From Lewinellaceae bacterium (lineage in GTDB: Bacteria > Bacteroidota > Bacteroidia > Chitinophagales > Saprospiraceae), in NCBI GenBank assembly GCA_020636325.1, contig JACJYC010000003.1, forward strand, positions 558,001 to 622,000: a stretch of DNA of 64,000 nt, in the 5' to 3' direction. Position numbers and translations under genes: made by a program. Positions 26,442 through 35,995 of the stretch are shown piece by piece. Numbering within the stretch: the stretch's first letter is position 1; every line of letters begins with the position of its first letter. The notes below the pieces were generated by a model that worked only from the letters and a program-made list of their open reading frames with translations, was not told the origin of the DNA and made no database searches.

Positions 26442-27020
26442 ATGAGAATAACAGCACTGCTAATCCTGGTCCTTTTGGTTTTTACGGAGGGTCATGGGCA
26501 AAAAATTTTTCTGAACAATCCTTCTTTTGAGGGTGACCCGCAGGATGCCACCGTTCCTATCGGCTGGCATGGGTGCGAACCGGGCACAACGCCCGATATC
26601 CTGCCCGGCCCCTGGGGGGTATATACCGAGCCGTCGGACGGCGAGACCTTCATGGGCCTGATCACCCGGGATAACGGCACCTGGGAAAGCGTCGGGCAGC
26701 GGCTCAAATCAACCTTGAATCCGCCGGAATGCTATTCTTTCACCATTGATCTGGCCCATTCCGGGACTTACGCCAATTACAATCAGTCGATCAAACTCCG
26801 CATCTGGGGTGGCGAAACGGCCTGCAGCAAAGACCAGTTGCTGCTGGAGACGCCGCTGATCGATCATTCCGACTGGAAAACCTACGAGGTCCGCTTCACA
26901 CCGGAAAAACCGGTCCGTTTCCTGATTTTTGAGGCCTTTTTCAGCGAAAAGCGGTTCTCAAGACGCGGAAATGTCCTGATCGACAATATGTCTCCCATCA
27001 AACAATGCCCAAGAGTGTAA
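26442..27020 (+). CDS. Exported carbohydrate-binding-like protein
   Basis: 192 residues. Signal peptide MRITALLILVLLVFTEGHGQ. The mature part starts LNNPSFEGDPQD and continues through IPIGWHGCEPGTTPD-like and YSFTIDLAHSGTYANYNQ, SWKTYEVRFTPEKPVRFL-like segments, ending ILIDNMSPI. This arrangement (N-x-SFE, W-C, jelly-roll strands, LIDN) resembles a carbohydrate-binding-module type beta-sandwich seen in Bacteroidota surface proteins. It has four cysteines, possibly two disulfides. No type IX tail is visible, so the destination is probably periplasm or outer membrane. It is convergent with ppk1, which ends on the next base. Confidence 0.65.
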   Translation: MRITALLILVLLVFTEGHGQKIFLNNPSFEGDPQDATVPIGWHGCEPGTTPDILPGPWGVYTEPSDGETFMGLITRDNGTWESVGQRLKSTLNPPECYSFTIDLAHSGTYANYNQSIKLRIWGGETACSKDQLLLETPLIDHSDWKTYEVRFTPEKPVRFLIFEAFFSEKRFSRRGNVLIDNMSPIKQCPRV

Positions 27021-29060
27021 CTAATTTGATTGGAAATCATCCCTGATCAGATTATAGATCTGCACCTGGGGCGAGTTTGCAGCCGCTTTGTAGCGAAAGG
27101 GATTTTCCAGTTTACCGTCGAGGAGGCGGGCCTTGGCATTTTCGCCCAATTGTATTCTCAGGATACTTTTCAACTGTTGCCGGATATTTGCATCATAAAC
27201 GGGAATGGCAACCTCGATCCTTCGGTCCAGATTCCTGCCCATCCAATCTGCAGAGGCGATCATGCAGATCTCGTCGCCGTCATTTCCGAAAAAGAAGACC
27301 CGGGCGTGTTCAAGGTACCGGTCCACAATGGAACAGGCCACGAATTGTTTTCCCTGCCCGATCTGTTCCGTGTTCATGCAGAAGATGCCGCGGACGATCA
27401 GCCGGACCCTTACGCCCGCCTTTTCAGCCTCCCGCAGTTTATCGATCATTGTTTTGTCTTCCAGGCTGTTGAGCTTAACGGCGATCGAGCCGCCTTTTCC
27501 TGAAGCCGCCAGCTTTATTTCCTGATCGATTAACTGTGTGAAGCGCTCCCTGAGGTCAAACGGAGCAACGAACAAGTGCCGGACACCCGGGGTGATGATC
27601 TTGCGCTCAAGCAGGTCAAAAACCCTTCGCACGTCGCGGGTCAATCGCTTGTCTGCCGTAAAAAGGCCGTGATCAGCGTAAACCCTGGCGGTTTTTTCGT
27701 TGAAATTTCCGGTACTGAGGTAGGCGTAACGCGAGGGTTTGCGGCTATCCTCCGCCTCAATGAGCAACAATTTGGCATGGACCTTTATGCCGGGATAGCT
27801 ATAATAAACTTTTGCACCCGCCCGGGTAAGGGTCTCACCGGCCTTCAGGTTGGTCGCCTCGTCAAAACGGGCCTTGGCCTCAATGAACACAACCACCTCC
27901 TTCCCATTCCGGCAGGCCTCCAGCAAGGCATTGATGACCTCCGACGGATCGGCAACCCGGTAAAGGGTGATCCGGATGGACTTCACCACGGGGTCGGAGG
28001 CTGCTTCCCCGAGCAACCGCAGTACATAGTCGTACCGATGGTAGGGGAAGTGGAGCATGATATCCCTTTTTTCCATGGCGCTCAGAATAGACTCCGACTG
28101 ATCCAATGCCGGACAAGGCAAGGCCGGCAACGGTGGAAAATGCAGGTGCTCATGGCCCTTGGGATCCGGGAAGGAAAAGAAGTCGTGGAAGTTATGGTAA
28201 CGGGCCCCGGGGATCAGGTCGTTTTTGTTCAAACCCCAAAGCTGTTTTACCTGCGCCAGCACGTCCGGGGGCATTGCGCTGTCGTATAACACGCGCGTCG
28301 GCAGGCCGATATGGCGGTTGTCGAGGCCCTTTTTGATCTTTTCCAGCAAGTCGCCGTCGTATTCGTCGTCGATATAGAGTTCGGCGTCCCGGGAGAATTT
28401 GAGGGCATAGATCCCGGAGACCGGCCGATTCAGGAATTCCGGCAAATTGCAGCGGATGATATCATCCAGAAAAGCGATGGCGGTATGGTTTTCGTCCGAA
28501 GACGGCAAGGGGACGAACCGGGGCAGGTCAGGCACCGGGATCTCGACCAGGGCCAGTTCGGGCGTATCCCCGAAGGTTGCCAGCAGGTAGACGACCTTGT
28601 TTTTCAAAAAGGGCGCGGATGCCGGATCCTGTGTGAATCGGACCTCCAGCACGGGCGCCACCCGCTGGCGGAACCAGGCCCTGGCAAAGTCCGTTTCCGC
28701 CGGCCCGAATGCAGTTTCATCTACCAGGTGGATGCCTTCTTCGGCAAGCGCCGGCAGGATCTGTCCGGTGAATATCCGGCCGAAGGTCTTTTGCTGGGCG
28801 TCCACCGTTTCGCGGATCTCCTTCAGCAGCTGTTTGGGGTTGATTTCAAGCGCTTTGCGGGTGGATTTCTTGAGCTGGCGGAAACTGCGGAGCGAGGCGA
28901 CGCGGACCCGGTAAAACTCGTCCAGGTTGCTGCTGTAGATGGCCAGGAACTTGATCCGTTCGTAAAGCGGGGTGCCTGGGTTTTCGGCTTCCTGGAGTAC
29001 GCGGTGGTTGAAGGCCAGCCAGCTGATATCCCGTTCAATATATTGCGAGGGTTCTTCCAT
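27021..29060 (-). CDS. ppk1: Polyphosphate kinase 1
   Basis: 679 residues from the ATG at 29060, in line with Ppk1 proteins. It makes and breaks polyphosphate chains using ATP. The N-terminal ERDISWLAFNHRVLQEA and SNLDEFYRVRVASLR motifs are diagnostic. The autophosphorylated histidine is in IKVHAKLLLIE, with the second conserved histidine in DRYLEHARVFFFGN. Active-site basic residues are in RITLYRVA and YLSTGNFNEKTA. A further nine codons upstream are open but begin with TTG. An ArsC-like phosphatase gene lies 80 bases upstream on the same strand. Confidence 0.95.
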   Translation of the reverse strand: MEEPSQYIERDISWLAFNHRVLQEAENPGTPLYERIKFLAIYSSNLDEFYRVRVASLRSFRQLKKSTRKALEINPKQLLKEIRETVDAQQKTFGRIFTGQILPALAEEGIHLVDETAFGPAETDFARAWFRQRVAPVLEVRFTQDPASAPFLKNKVVYLLATFGDTPELALVEIPVPDLPRFVPLPSSDENHTAIAFLDDIIRCNLPEFLNRPVSGIYALKFSRDAELYIDDEYDGDLLEKIKKGLDNRHIGLPTRVLYDSAMPPDVLAQVKQLWGLNKNDLIPGARYHNFHDFFSFPDPKGHEHLHFPPLPALPCPALDQSESILSAMEKRDIMLHFPYHRYDYVLRLLGEAASDPVVKSIRITLYRVADPSEVINALLEACRNGKEVVVFIEAKARFDEATNLKAGETLTRAGAKVYYSYPGIKVHAKLLLIEAEDSRKPSRYAYLSTGNFNEKTARVYADHGLFTADKRLTRDVRRVFDLLERKIITPGVRHLFVAPFDLRERFTQLIDQEIKLAASGKGGSIAVKLNSLEDKTMIDKLREAEKAGVRVRLIVRGIFCMNTEQIGQGKQFVACSIVDRYLEHARVFFFGNDGDEICMIASADWMGRNLDRRIEVAIPVYDANIRQQLKSILRIQLGENAKARLLDGKLENPFRYKAAANSPQVQIYNLIRDDFQSN

Positions 29061-29140
29061 GGTGATTCGGGTTCCTGAAAATGACAAGCCGTCCGGTCAG
29101 CGATCGAATGGCCGAAATATCAAAGTTACTGCTAATGGAA

Positions 29141-29602
29141 TCAGATAAAGTTGATCAGGATATCGCCTTCTTCTACCGGCTTGTTGAGGAGCAATTCCTG
29201 ACCGATGAATTTGAGGATATTCTTTTTGATGTCTTCCCTGACTTTTCTGAAGACGATCAACTGTTCCTCTTCAGTGCCGGTAGCAAGCGCCGGATCGGCA
29301 ACCTCGAAATGGAAATGCCGTTTGGCGCGAATTGACTTGGGTATATTCTTTTTGACTTCCCTGCAAACGGTGATGAGAAAGTCGAACTTATGGTTGTTGT
29401 AAACCGAAAAACTTTTGGATTCCTTCTGGGAAATATCGATGTTATCCTCTGCCATAGCTTTAACGGCCAAAGGATGAACATTGTCCGAGGCCAACCCTGC
29501 GCTAAATGCCTGAATCTGCTCTCCGGCAAAAAAATCGAGATACCCCTCAGACATCTGGCTTCTACAGGAATTTTGCTTGCAAAGAACCAAAATTTTCCTC
29601 AT
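29141..29602 (-). CDS. Low-molecular-weight phosphatase / thioredoxin-type arsenate reductase-like protein
   Basis: 153 residues. The N-terminal P-loop is CKQNSCRSQM (Cx5R with C8 and R14), as in ArsC of the LMW tyrosine phosphatase fold, and the aspartate loop appears near FEVADPALATG. True thioredoxin-coupled ArsC enzymes use two more cysteines in a flexible loop; here VCREVKKNIPKS keeps only the first, so a full disulfide relay is doubtful. It may be a phosphatase or an altered arsenate reductase. No ars regulator or pump is nearby. A good promoter lies at 29617-29647 on the minus strand. Confidence 0.75.
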   Translation of the reverse strand: MRKILVLCKQNSCRSQMSEGYLDFFAGEQIQAFSAGLASDNVHPLAVKAMAEDNIDISQKESKSFSVYNNHKFDFLITVCREVKKNIPKSIRAKRHFHFEVADPALATGTEEEQLIVFRKVREDIKKNILKFIGQELLLNKPVEEGDILINFI

Positions 29603-29616
29603 AGAATGATAAAGGT

Positions 29617-29647
29617 CAAACTTACCGGAAGTAAAGATAACCTTAAA
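29617..29647 (-). promoter_or_regulatory. Promoter of the ArsC-like gene
   Basis: On the minus strand TAAGTTTG (29624 to 29617) fits TAnnTTTG exactly, and TTTA lies 19 bases upstream in place of TTTG. Initiation near 29610 would leave a leader of only about eight bases. Confidence 0.6.
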
Positions 29648-29700
29648 TTTACATTAAACCTTAACCGGTCTGAAAAATTCCGGCTGGTTTGGCGATATTC

Positions 29701-30531
29701 CTAGAAATTGGTAGGGCAGCCGATGCCCTTGCCGCTTCCCCAACCGGCGCCGCCGCCGCCCAGGTAAAAGGAGATGGTCACCCCGCCGAAATAATACCAG
29801 TCCTGGTATTCCCCGCCCCTGACATAGGTCAGGTTGGCATCCGGCGTGTCCTTGATCTTTGGGTTGCTGAGTTGTGCTGCAAGGGTGCCGTTGCCTTCCA
29901 GGATATCGAGGTAATTCACTTCTTTGGAGGATACGTCGTCCAGGAAATCGGTGAAGAGTTTTCTTCCGCCGAACTCGAACCCGAGGCTCCAGGCGTTCTT
30001 GAAAATGAATCGCATGCCGACGCCCATCGGAACGGCGAATTGGGTGAGTTTATAAGGGGCTTCATAGCCCGGAAGGCCTTGCCCTTCGGTGCCGAGGGGC
30101 TGCAGGTTTACATAGTCGCCGTCAAATTTGGCTTGCGGATCAAAATGGTAGACGGCGCCGCCGCCGAAAAGATAAGGCACCCACTGCGTACCTTTTTCGT
30201 TACCGGCATGTGCGACATTGATCTCTGCCGTCAGGGCAACTTCGAATATGTTGGTTCTGAAATTGAGTCCGCGTTGTTCCAGGCCGATTTCCATGTCATC
30301 GCCGTCCACTTTGCCGTTGGTGATGCCCAGGCGGATGGAAAGCGGCTTGGCTACGTTCAGCCGGCCGAAAATGCCGAATGCGGGATTGATCTGATTGAAA
30401 TAGACACCGAACTCGTCCGGAGAGATATCGCCGCTGTAGATGGCGCCCCCGCCCATGACCCCCAATTCCAGCTTCTGGGCAAAAACAGCCAATGGAAACA
30501 AAAGGATTGCCAATAGAAATGATCTTTTCAT
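29701..30531 (-). CDS. DUF6089-type outer-membrane beta-barrel protein
   Basis: 276 residues. Signal peptide MKRSFLLAILLFPLAVFAQ. The N-terminal VMGGGAIYSGDISPD and alternating hydrophobic strands ending at YYFGGVTISFYLGGG indicate a small outer-membrane barrel. The segment DILEGNGTLAAQLSNPKIKD and TYVRGGEYQDWYYFGG are typical of the DUF6089 family, abundant in Saprospiraceae-like bacteria (recollection). The unusual C terminus is glycine-rich with a cysteine. A role is not established for the family. The gene stands alone, with no clear partner. Confidence 0.8.
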   Translation of the reverse strand: MKRSFLLAILLFPLAVFAQKLELGVMGGGAIYSGDISPDEFGVYFNQINPAFGIFGRLNVAKPLSIRLGITNGKVDGDDMEIGLEQRGLNFRTNIFEVALTAEINVAHAGNEKGTQWVPYLFGGGAVYHFDPQAKFDGDYVNLQPLGTEGQGLPGYEAPYKLTQFAVPMGVGMRFIFKNAWSLGFEFGGRKLFTDFLDDVSSKEVNYLDILEGNGTLAAQLSNPKIKDTPDANLTYVRGGEYQDWYYFGGVTISFYLGGGGAGWGSGKGIGCPTNF

Positions 30532-30777
30532 AGGATTATTTATTTAACCTTGCAATAACGTTTTTGACCATGGGCTTTAGTATGCAATTAATTTGTGAGC
30601 CATAAGGCCTGAGCGCGCGGGAACTGTTTTGTTGCTATTGAGGAATTGGTAAGGACAGGAACCGTTTCGGGGCAAAATTAAGCAAATCTTTATTATGGAA
30701 GCGCTAAAATTGCACCGAATTATGGTAACCTTTTTCAGGAATGAAATGTTCAATTGGGGTAATTTTAAGCTTCGAGT

Positions 30778-32586
30778 ATGGGAATGCGCAGAAGAGGAGG
30801 CGACGATAAGCCTCCTGTTAAGATCACCAGAGATAAATTCAAGCGGGCGTTACGGGTTTTCAAGTACGTCCTGCCCTATCGCTGGGCTTTTATCGGCGGT
30901 ATGGTCTGCCTGGGTTTGGGCAGCCTTATCTTCCTGGGTATCATGAAAGTACCCGGTGAAATTTTTAACGTTGTTTCCGGAGAATCCCAATATGGGCTCG
31001 GCCTGGGGCAACTGATGGGCATCCTTTTCGGTTTGCTGGCCTTGCAGAGCGGCCTGTCCTTTCTCCGGGTTCAGCTGTTTGCCATCGTGAGCGAAAAAAG
31101 CATTGCGCTGCTTCGGCAGGAGCTGTTCGCCAAACTGGTCACGCTGGGGATCCCGTTTTTTGAACAGCGGCGGGTCGGCGAGATCACCAGCCGGTTGACC
31201 AATGACGTCACCCAGGTGCAAGGGGTCTTTTCCATCACCCTGGCCGAATTTGTCCGTCAGGTCATTGTGCTGGTCGGCGGTATCGGCATCATTATCTTCA
31301 CCATGCCGCGGCTGGCCCTGACCATGCTCGCTACCTTTCCGGTCGTGGTGGTGCTGGCCATGGTCTTCGGCAGGCATATCCGCCGGCTGATGAAGAAAAG
31401 GCAGGATCAGCTCGCCCTTACCAACGTGGTCGTTGAAGAATCCATGCAAACCATTCAGACCGTAAAGGCCTATACCAACGAGAAGTTTGAATGGAAAAGA
31501 TATGTTACAAGCCTGAATGAAGCGGTCAGGATCTCCCTGAAGACGGCCTGGATGCGCGGCCTTTTTGCAGCATTCATCATATTTGTCATGTTCGGGGCCC
31601 TGTTTTTCATCATGTGGCGGGCCGCGATCATGGTTCAGTCCGGCGCGATGCTCAAAGGCGATCTGGTGGATTTTGTCGTCTTCACCGGGATCATCGGCGG
31701 CGCCATCGCCAGCCTCGGCAATTTTTATACGGAGCTCATTTCAGCGGTGGGCGCTACCGACCGGGTGCTGGAAATTCTGGATGAAGAATCCGAGCTCGAG
31801 TTGACGGCGGATGATAAACCCCGCAAGGCGCCCCGTTATCATGGGAAGATCACCTACGAGAACGTCAGGTTTTCCTATCCCACCCGCAAGGACGTCGAAG
31901 TATTGAAAGGCATCAACCTTGAGATTGAACCCGGCAAAAAGGTAGCCCTTGTGGGGTCCAGCGGCGCCGGCAAGTCGACCATCGTCCAGCTTCTGCTCCG
32001 GTTCTACCAGCCGGATGAAGGCCGGATCCTGGTTGACGATCGCCCCATACAGGATTTTGACCTGTCGGAGTACCGGTCCAACCTGGCCATTGTACCGCAG
32101 GAAGTCCTGCTTTTCGGCGGCACCATCCGCGATAATATCCGGTACGGCAAGCCCGACGCAGATGAAGAAGAGATCATCGAAGCGGCCAGGTTGGCCAATG
32201 CCTGGGACTTTATCCGGTCCTTCCCGGAAGGGTTGGACACGGTAGTCGGAGAGCGCGGCGTGAAATTGTCCGGCGGGCAGCGTCAGCGGGTGGCCATTGC
32301 GAGGGCCATTCTCAAGGACCCGGCCATTTTGCTCCTGGATGAAGCCACCTCAAGCCTGGACGCGGAATCTGAAAAAGTGGTGCAGGATGCCTTGAACACC
32401 CTGATGGAAGGCCGAACGTCCGTCATTATCGCCCACCGGCTGGCCACTATCCGGGAAGCGGATTGCATTTATGTCATCGACAACGGTCAGATCGTCGAAC
32501 AGGGCACCCATGAGGAGCTCTCTCTGCTTGAAAAAGGCATTTACAACCAACTGGCCAAAATGCAGTTTGAAAACGCAACAACTTAA
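30778..32586 (+). CDS. ABC exporter, fused permease-ATPase (MsbA/LmrA type)
   Basis: 602 residues. Six transmembrane helices lie in residues about 35-330, following a basic N terminus (MGMRRRGGDDKPP). The ATPase half has Walker A GSSGAGKSTIVQ, Q-loop IVPQEVLLFGG, signature LSGGQRQRVAIARAIL, Walker B AILLLDEATSSLD and switch histidine IIAHRLAT. Such half-transporters work as dimers and export lipids, drugs or peptides. It heads a run with a small membrane protein and murB, so a role in envelope building such as lipid flipping is plausible but unproved. Confidence 0.9.
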   Translation: MGMRRRGGDDKPPVKITRDKFKRALRVFKYVLPYRWAFIGGMVCLGLGSLIFLGIMKVPGEIFNVVSGESQYGLGLGQLMGILFGLLALQSGLSFLRVQLFAIVSEKSIALLRQELFAKLVTLGIPFFEQRRVGEITSRLTNDVTQVQGVFSITLAEFVRQVIVLVGGIGIIIFTMPRLALTMLATFPVVVVLAMVFGRHIRRLMKKRQDQLALTNVVVEESMQTIQTVKAYTNEKFEWKRYVTSLNEAVRISLKTAWMRGLFAAFIIFVMFGALFFIMWRAAIMVQSGAMLKGDLVDFVVFTGIIGGAIASLGNFYTELISAVGATDRVLEILDEESELELTADDKPRKAPRYHGKITYENVRFSYPTRKDVEVLKGINLEIEPGKKVALVGSSGAGKSTIVQLLLRFYQPDEGRILVDDRPIQDFDLSEYRSNLAIVPQEVLLFGGTIRDNIRYGKPDADEEEIIEAARLANAWDFIRSFPEGLDTVVGERGVKLSGGQRQRVAIARAILKDPAILLLDEATSSLDAESEKVVQDALNTLMEGRTSVIIAHRLATIREADCIYVIDNGQIVEQGTHEELSLLEKGIYNQLAKMQFENATT

Positions 32587-32618
32587 TGTAACTTACAGGG
32601 CGAACCAACCCCCCTTTT

Positions 32619-33158
32619 ATGAGGCTCGACCGTATATCAGGCGTTTATCCGTTGGCGGCTGCCGTTTTTTTCGGCCTGATCATCCTTTACGCTTTCGAGC
32701 TGAACGTCATCAACCGCTACCTGGAGCCCAACCGGCTGATCGCAGTTTCTTTGATTACCGGCGCAGTCGCAGGCACGGTATTGGCCTGGCGGGTCATGCG
32801 CCGGCAAAAGGACCTTTACGACAAGATCAGGATCGGATTCACCACCTGGGCCGCTGTTGTGGCCTTCAGCCCGCTCATCATCAGCCTCGTCAATCAGGTT
32901 TCTTCCTTTGGCGCAAAAGATGTGGTTCCCGCGGTATTTGCTTCCCATGAAGCCCGCTTCACCTCCCGGTTCGGCGCCTCCGCGCGGAGTAACCTGGAGC
33001 CCAACCGGCATATCTATTTTTTTTACCTTGGACCGAAATTAAAACGCATCACCCTGGATAAGCCGATTTGGGAGAATCGGTCATCCGGCGATACGGTTTC
33101 ACTGGCGGTCAGAAAAGGCGGTTTGGGGCTCGATTGGATCGCCCTGCCCGCTAACTGA
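32619..33158 (+). CDS. Three-span membrane protein of unknown function
   Basis: 179 residues. Three hydrophobic segments are visible at about residues 9-28 (YPLAAAVFFGLIILYAFEL), 42-59 (AVSLITGAVAGTVLAW) and 74-92 (GFTTWAAVVAFSPLIISLV), leaving a soluble C-terminal half that contains FGASARSNLEPNRHIYFFYL and ends in LGLDWIALPAN. No known family is recognised. It sits between the ABC exporter (32-bp gap) and murB (18-bp gap) and is likely co-transcribed with both. Confidence 0.65.
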   Translation: MRLDRISGVYPLAAAVFFGLIILYAFELNVINRYLEPNRLIAVSLITGAVAGTVLAWRVMRRQKDLYDKIRIGFTTWAAVVAFSPLIISLVNQVSSFGAKDVVPAVFASHEARFTSRFGASARSNLEPNRHIYFFYLGPKLKRITLDKPIWENRSSGDTVSLAVRKGGLGLDWIALPAN

Positions 33159-33176
33159 CCAGCAGCCCCAATCAGC

Positions 33177-34196
33177 ATGATCAAAATTGAAGAAAAGGTC
33201 TCTCTGCGCAACCTGAACACCTTCGGGGTAGAGGCCGTTGCCGAACGTTTTGCCGTCATTCACAAGGATTCGGACCTTGATGAGCTATATCGCGAAGGGG
33301 CTGCTGATTCCGTCGCATTGATCCTGGGCGGCGGCAGCAATGTCCTCCTGCTGAGCGACATCCCCGGGCTGACCCTGCTCAACCGGCTGGAAGGCATCCG
33401 GGTCGAAGCCGAGACCGACGATCGTGTCCTGATCAGCGCGATGGGCGGCGTCATTTGGCATGACCTGGTGCTGTGGACGCTTCGGCACAACTTCGGCGGC
33501 CTGGAAAATCTTTCCCTGATCCCGGGCACTGCGGGCGCGGCGCCGATCCAGAATATCGGGGCTTACGGCGTGGAGCTCAAAATGGTTTTTGAAAAGCTGG
33601 AGGCGTTTGAGCTCAAAACCGGGAAGCGGGTTTCCTTCAATGCCGCCGAGTGCCGGTTCGGATACCGCGACAGCATTTTCAAACATATGGACCGAAACCG
33701 GTTTCTGATCGCCAGGATCTGGCTGAGCCTCAGCAAAAGAAATCATCAACTCCACCTGGAATACGGCGCTATCCGGCAGATGTTGTCCGAAAACGGCATA
33801 ACCCACCCCACTGTCCAGGATGTCAGCCGGGCGGTAACCGCCATTCGCCAAAGCAAGTTGCCGGATCCGGAAAAGATCGGCAATGCCGGCAGTTTTTTCA
33901 AAAACCCCGAAGTGACGGTAGCGGAAGCTGAACGGTTGAAAGCCGCCTTCCCGGAACTGGTCCATTTTCCCGGCGCCGACGGCAGGATCAAGCTCTCTGC
34001 AGGATGGCTGATCGAACAATGCGGATGGAAAGGCAGGAGGGTAGGGGATGCGGGCTGCTACGACAAGCAGGCCCTGGTGCTGGTGAATTGGGCCGATGCT
34101 GTGGGTGAGGACATCCTGGCCCTGTCGACCCTGATCCGGCGGGATGTCAGGGCGAAATTCGGCGTGGACCTCCAACCGGAAATTAACATTGTTTAG
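33177..34196 (+). CDS. murB: UDP-N-acetylenolpyruvoylglucosamine reductase
   Basis: 339 residues, the long (type I) MurB form. It reduces UDP-GlcNAc-enolpyruvate to UDP-MurNAc with NADPH and FAD in peptidoglycan synthesis. FAD-binding segments are LILGGGSNVLLLSD and NLSLIPGTAGAAPIQNIGAY; the catalytic serine/glutamate region includes IGNAGSFFKNPEV and ends near VGDAGCYDKQALVLVN. NTFGVEAVAERFAVIH is the usual N terminus. The stop codon overlaps that of the convergent gene by three bases. Confidence 0.95.
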   Translation: MIKIEEKVSLRNLNTFGVEAVAERFAVIHKDSDLDELYREGAADSVALILGGGSNVLLLSDIPGLTLLNRLEGIRVEAETDDRVLISAMGGVIWHDLVLWTLRHNFGGLENLSLIPGTAGAAPIQNIGAYGVELKMVFEKLEAFELKTGKRVSFNAAECRFGYRDSIFKHMDRNRFLIARIWLSLSKRNHQLHLEYGAIRQMLSENGITHPTVQDVSRAVTAIRQSKLPDPEKIGNAGSFFKNPEVTVAEAERLKAAFPELVHFPGADGRIKLSAGWLIEQCGWKGRRVGDAGCYDKQALVLVNWADAVGEDILALSTLIRRDVRAKFGVDLQPEINIV

Positions 34197-35722
34197 GTGA
34201 AAGCCTGGGTGTCGATGGGAATGTTGAAATACCTGGCGACTTCCAGAAGGGTCTTTTTGGTGGATTCCAGCTGGGATTTGTCGGAGGCCTGTTCGAGCAC
34301 GCTGCTGAGTTTGTTGGCGTATTGCCCCCGTTGGGTTTCGCGCCATTTGGCGGCGTAATAAAAGCCGTGCAGCGCCAGGTCGTTCTCCGGGTTCACGGTT
34401 TTCCCTTTGATCGATTTCTTATACCGTCTGTAATTGCGCTCCATTTCCTCATAATCCTCCAGACAGAAACACCCCATGATCAGGGTGGTGAAGGCCGGAT
34501 CGATATAGGCATGGAAGGGCACCTGCTGATAGGACAGCAACATGTACTCGAGGGTCTGGATGCTTTTTTTGATCTCCTCCTTGCTGCCCAGCAGCAGCAA
34601 TCCGGAATAAATGGTGGTCAGGTTGATCAGGCGGACCACAAAACGGTCCTGCAGCGCAGGGTTGTTCAGGATGGCCTCGCACCGCACTTTGAGTTCTTCC
34701 ATTCGGTCTTTGATCTCCGAAGGTATCAATTGAAGGTGATCGGGCCTGTAAGCGGTAAAATAGTTGGTGACAAAATAGCTGGTCTGAATGGCAATGGAGG
34801 ATATTTCAGGCAGGTTGACAAAACTGTTCCAAAAAAGATCATCCTTGCTGTCTTCTATGATCCGGGCAGCTTCCTGCAGGACTTTTTCCTGGTTCAGCTG
34901 GCGAATGGAATAATTCAGCTTCAGGAAGGCCAGCCGGGGCCGGATATTGTGCAGGAATGGAAAAATGATGTAGTCGGATTTCTCCAACTCGTCTTCGATC
35001 ATCTCCAGCTTGCGGAGGTTTTCAGGGTTGTAAAACCGGTCGTCCTTTAAAATATATAAGAGGTGGCAGGTATTCAATTGAGCCAGCATGCGTTTTGCAA
35101 AACTCTCACTCTCGAGGAATCCTTCCAGATAGGCAAGTTTCTGATCCAGATCAAAATTAAACTCTTCTTTCCCCCTGTCCTTTAACTGAACGAGTACGAA
35201 ATTGTTGAGCTCGTTGATCCCCGATTTTAGTTTAAGCAGGCGGTCAATTCGTTCATAATATTTGAGCGCGTCTTTCCCCGATTCATTCAATACCTCCTGT
35301 TGGGCCAATATGCTGAGGATCTTGATCTCGGTGTCAAAGTCTTCGATCTTTTCCGCGACATCCCGCACCATTTCCGACAGGCGTTTTGCCGCTGTCAGGT
35401 CGCCGTTATTGATGAATTGCTGTATCCTGGTAATATTATGTTGCAAATAGTCGGGATAATTCCGGGCCAGAAAACCGGTGAACTTGAAGGTGTAATGGCT
35501 CAGCTGAAAAAATTTCTTCATATCCCGGTCGCCATTAGGTGGGTCGCCGTACACTTTTTTGTACAGCCCCTCGGAATCCTGCTCCACATCAGCCCTGCGG
35601 TCAATTACGTCAACCAACGCCAACGGGTAATAGGATCTGACGCTGTAATGCTTGACGTGTTCCCGGAACTGGCTGAAGTGGAATTCATCCAGCAGCTTGA
35701 TGACTTTTTCAATTAAAAGCAT
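34193..35722 (-). CDS. Large helical (repeat-type) protein of unknown function
   Basis: 509 residues from the ATG at 35722; the open frame begins two codons earlier at a TTG. There is no signal peptide or transmembrane span. The sequence is strongly helical and rich in charged and aromatic residues, with segments such as FINNGDLTAAKRLSEMVRDV, DALKYYERIDRLLKLKS and CLEDYEEMERNYRRYKKS that resemble degenerate TPR-like pairs. I do not recognise a named family, although similar proteins may be common in Saprospiraceae. It is convergent with murB (stop codons overlap) and divergent from the M4 protease gene. Confidence 0.7.
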   Translation of the reverse strand: MLLIEKVIKLLDEFHFSQFREHVKHYSVRSYYPLALVDVIDRRADVEQDSEGLYKKVYGDPPNGDRDMKKFFQLSHYTFKFTGFLARNYPDYLQHNITRIQQFINNGDLTAAKRLSEMVRDVAEKIEDFDTEIKILSILAQQEVLNESGKDALKYYERIDRLLKLKSGINELNNFVLVQLKDRGKEEFNFDLDQKLAYLEGFLESESFAKRMLAQLNTCHLLYILKDDRFYNPENLRKLEMIEDELEKSDYIIFPFLHNIRPRLAFLKLNYSIRQLNQEKVLQEAARIIEDSKDDLFWNSFVNLPEISSIAIQTSYFVTNYFTAYRPDHLQLIPSEIKDRMEELKVRCEAILNNPALQDRFVVRLINLTTIYSGLLLLGSKEEIKKSIQTLEYMLLSYQQVPFHAYIDPAFTTLIMGCFCLEDYEEMERNYRRYKKSIKGKTVNPENDLALHGFYYAAKWRETQRGQYANKLSSVLEQASDKSQLESTKKTLLEVARYFNIPIDTQAFT

Positions 35723-35995
35723 ATGCAATCATGGCGATAACACTAAAAAACGGCTTCTAAAAGAGTTTTCAGATTTACCAATTCAGGCGATTGGAAGATG
35801 GGTGTGGAGCCTAATATCGGGGACGGGTTGCAAATTAATCAATTTATGCTCAACCAGAGAAAACTAAACATAAAATAGCGCCTTCTTTTTTTTCCCATAA
35901 TCCTATCCACATCAGAAGACCCGGCCACTTTCCCGAAATGTAAGGAATTTTACAACGTAATTGAACTGGATTGAAAAAAACAGAAACAGAAACTT

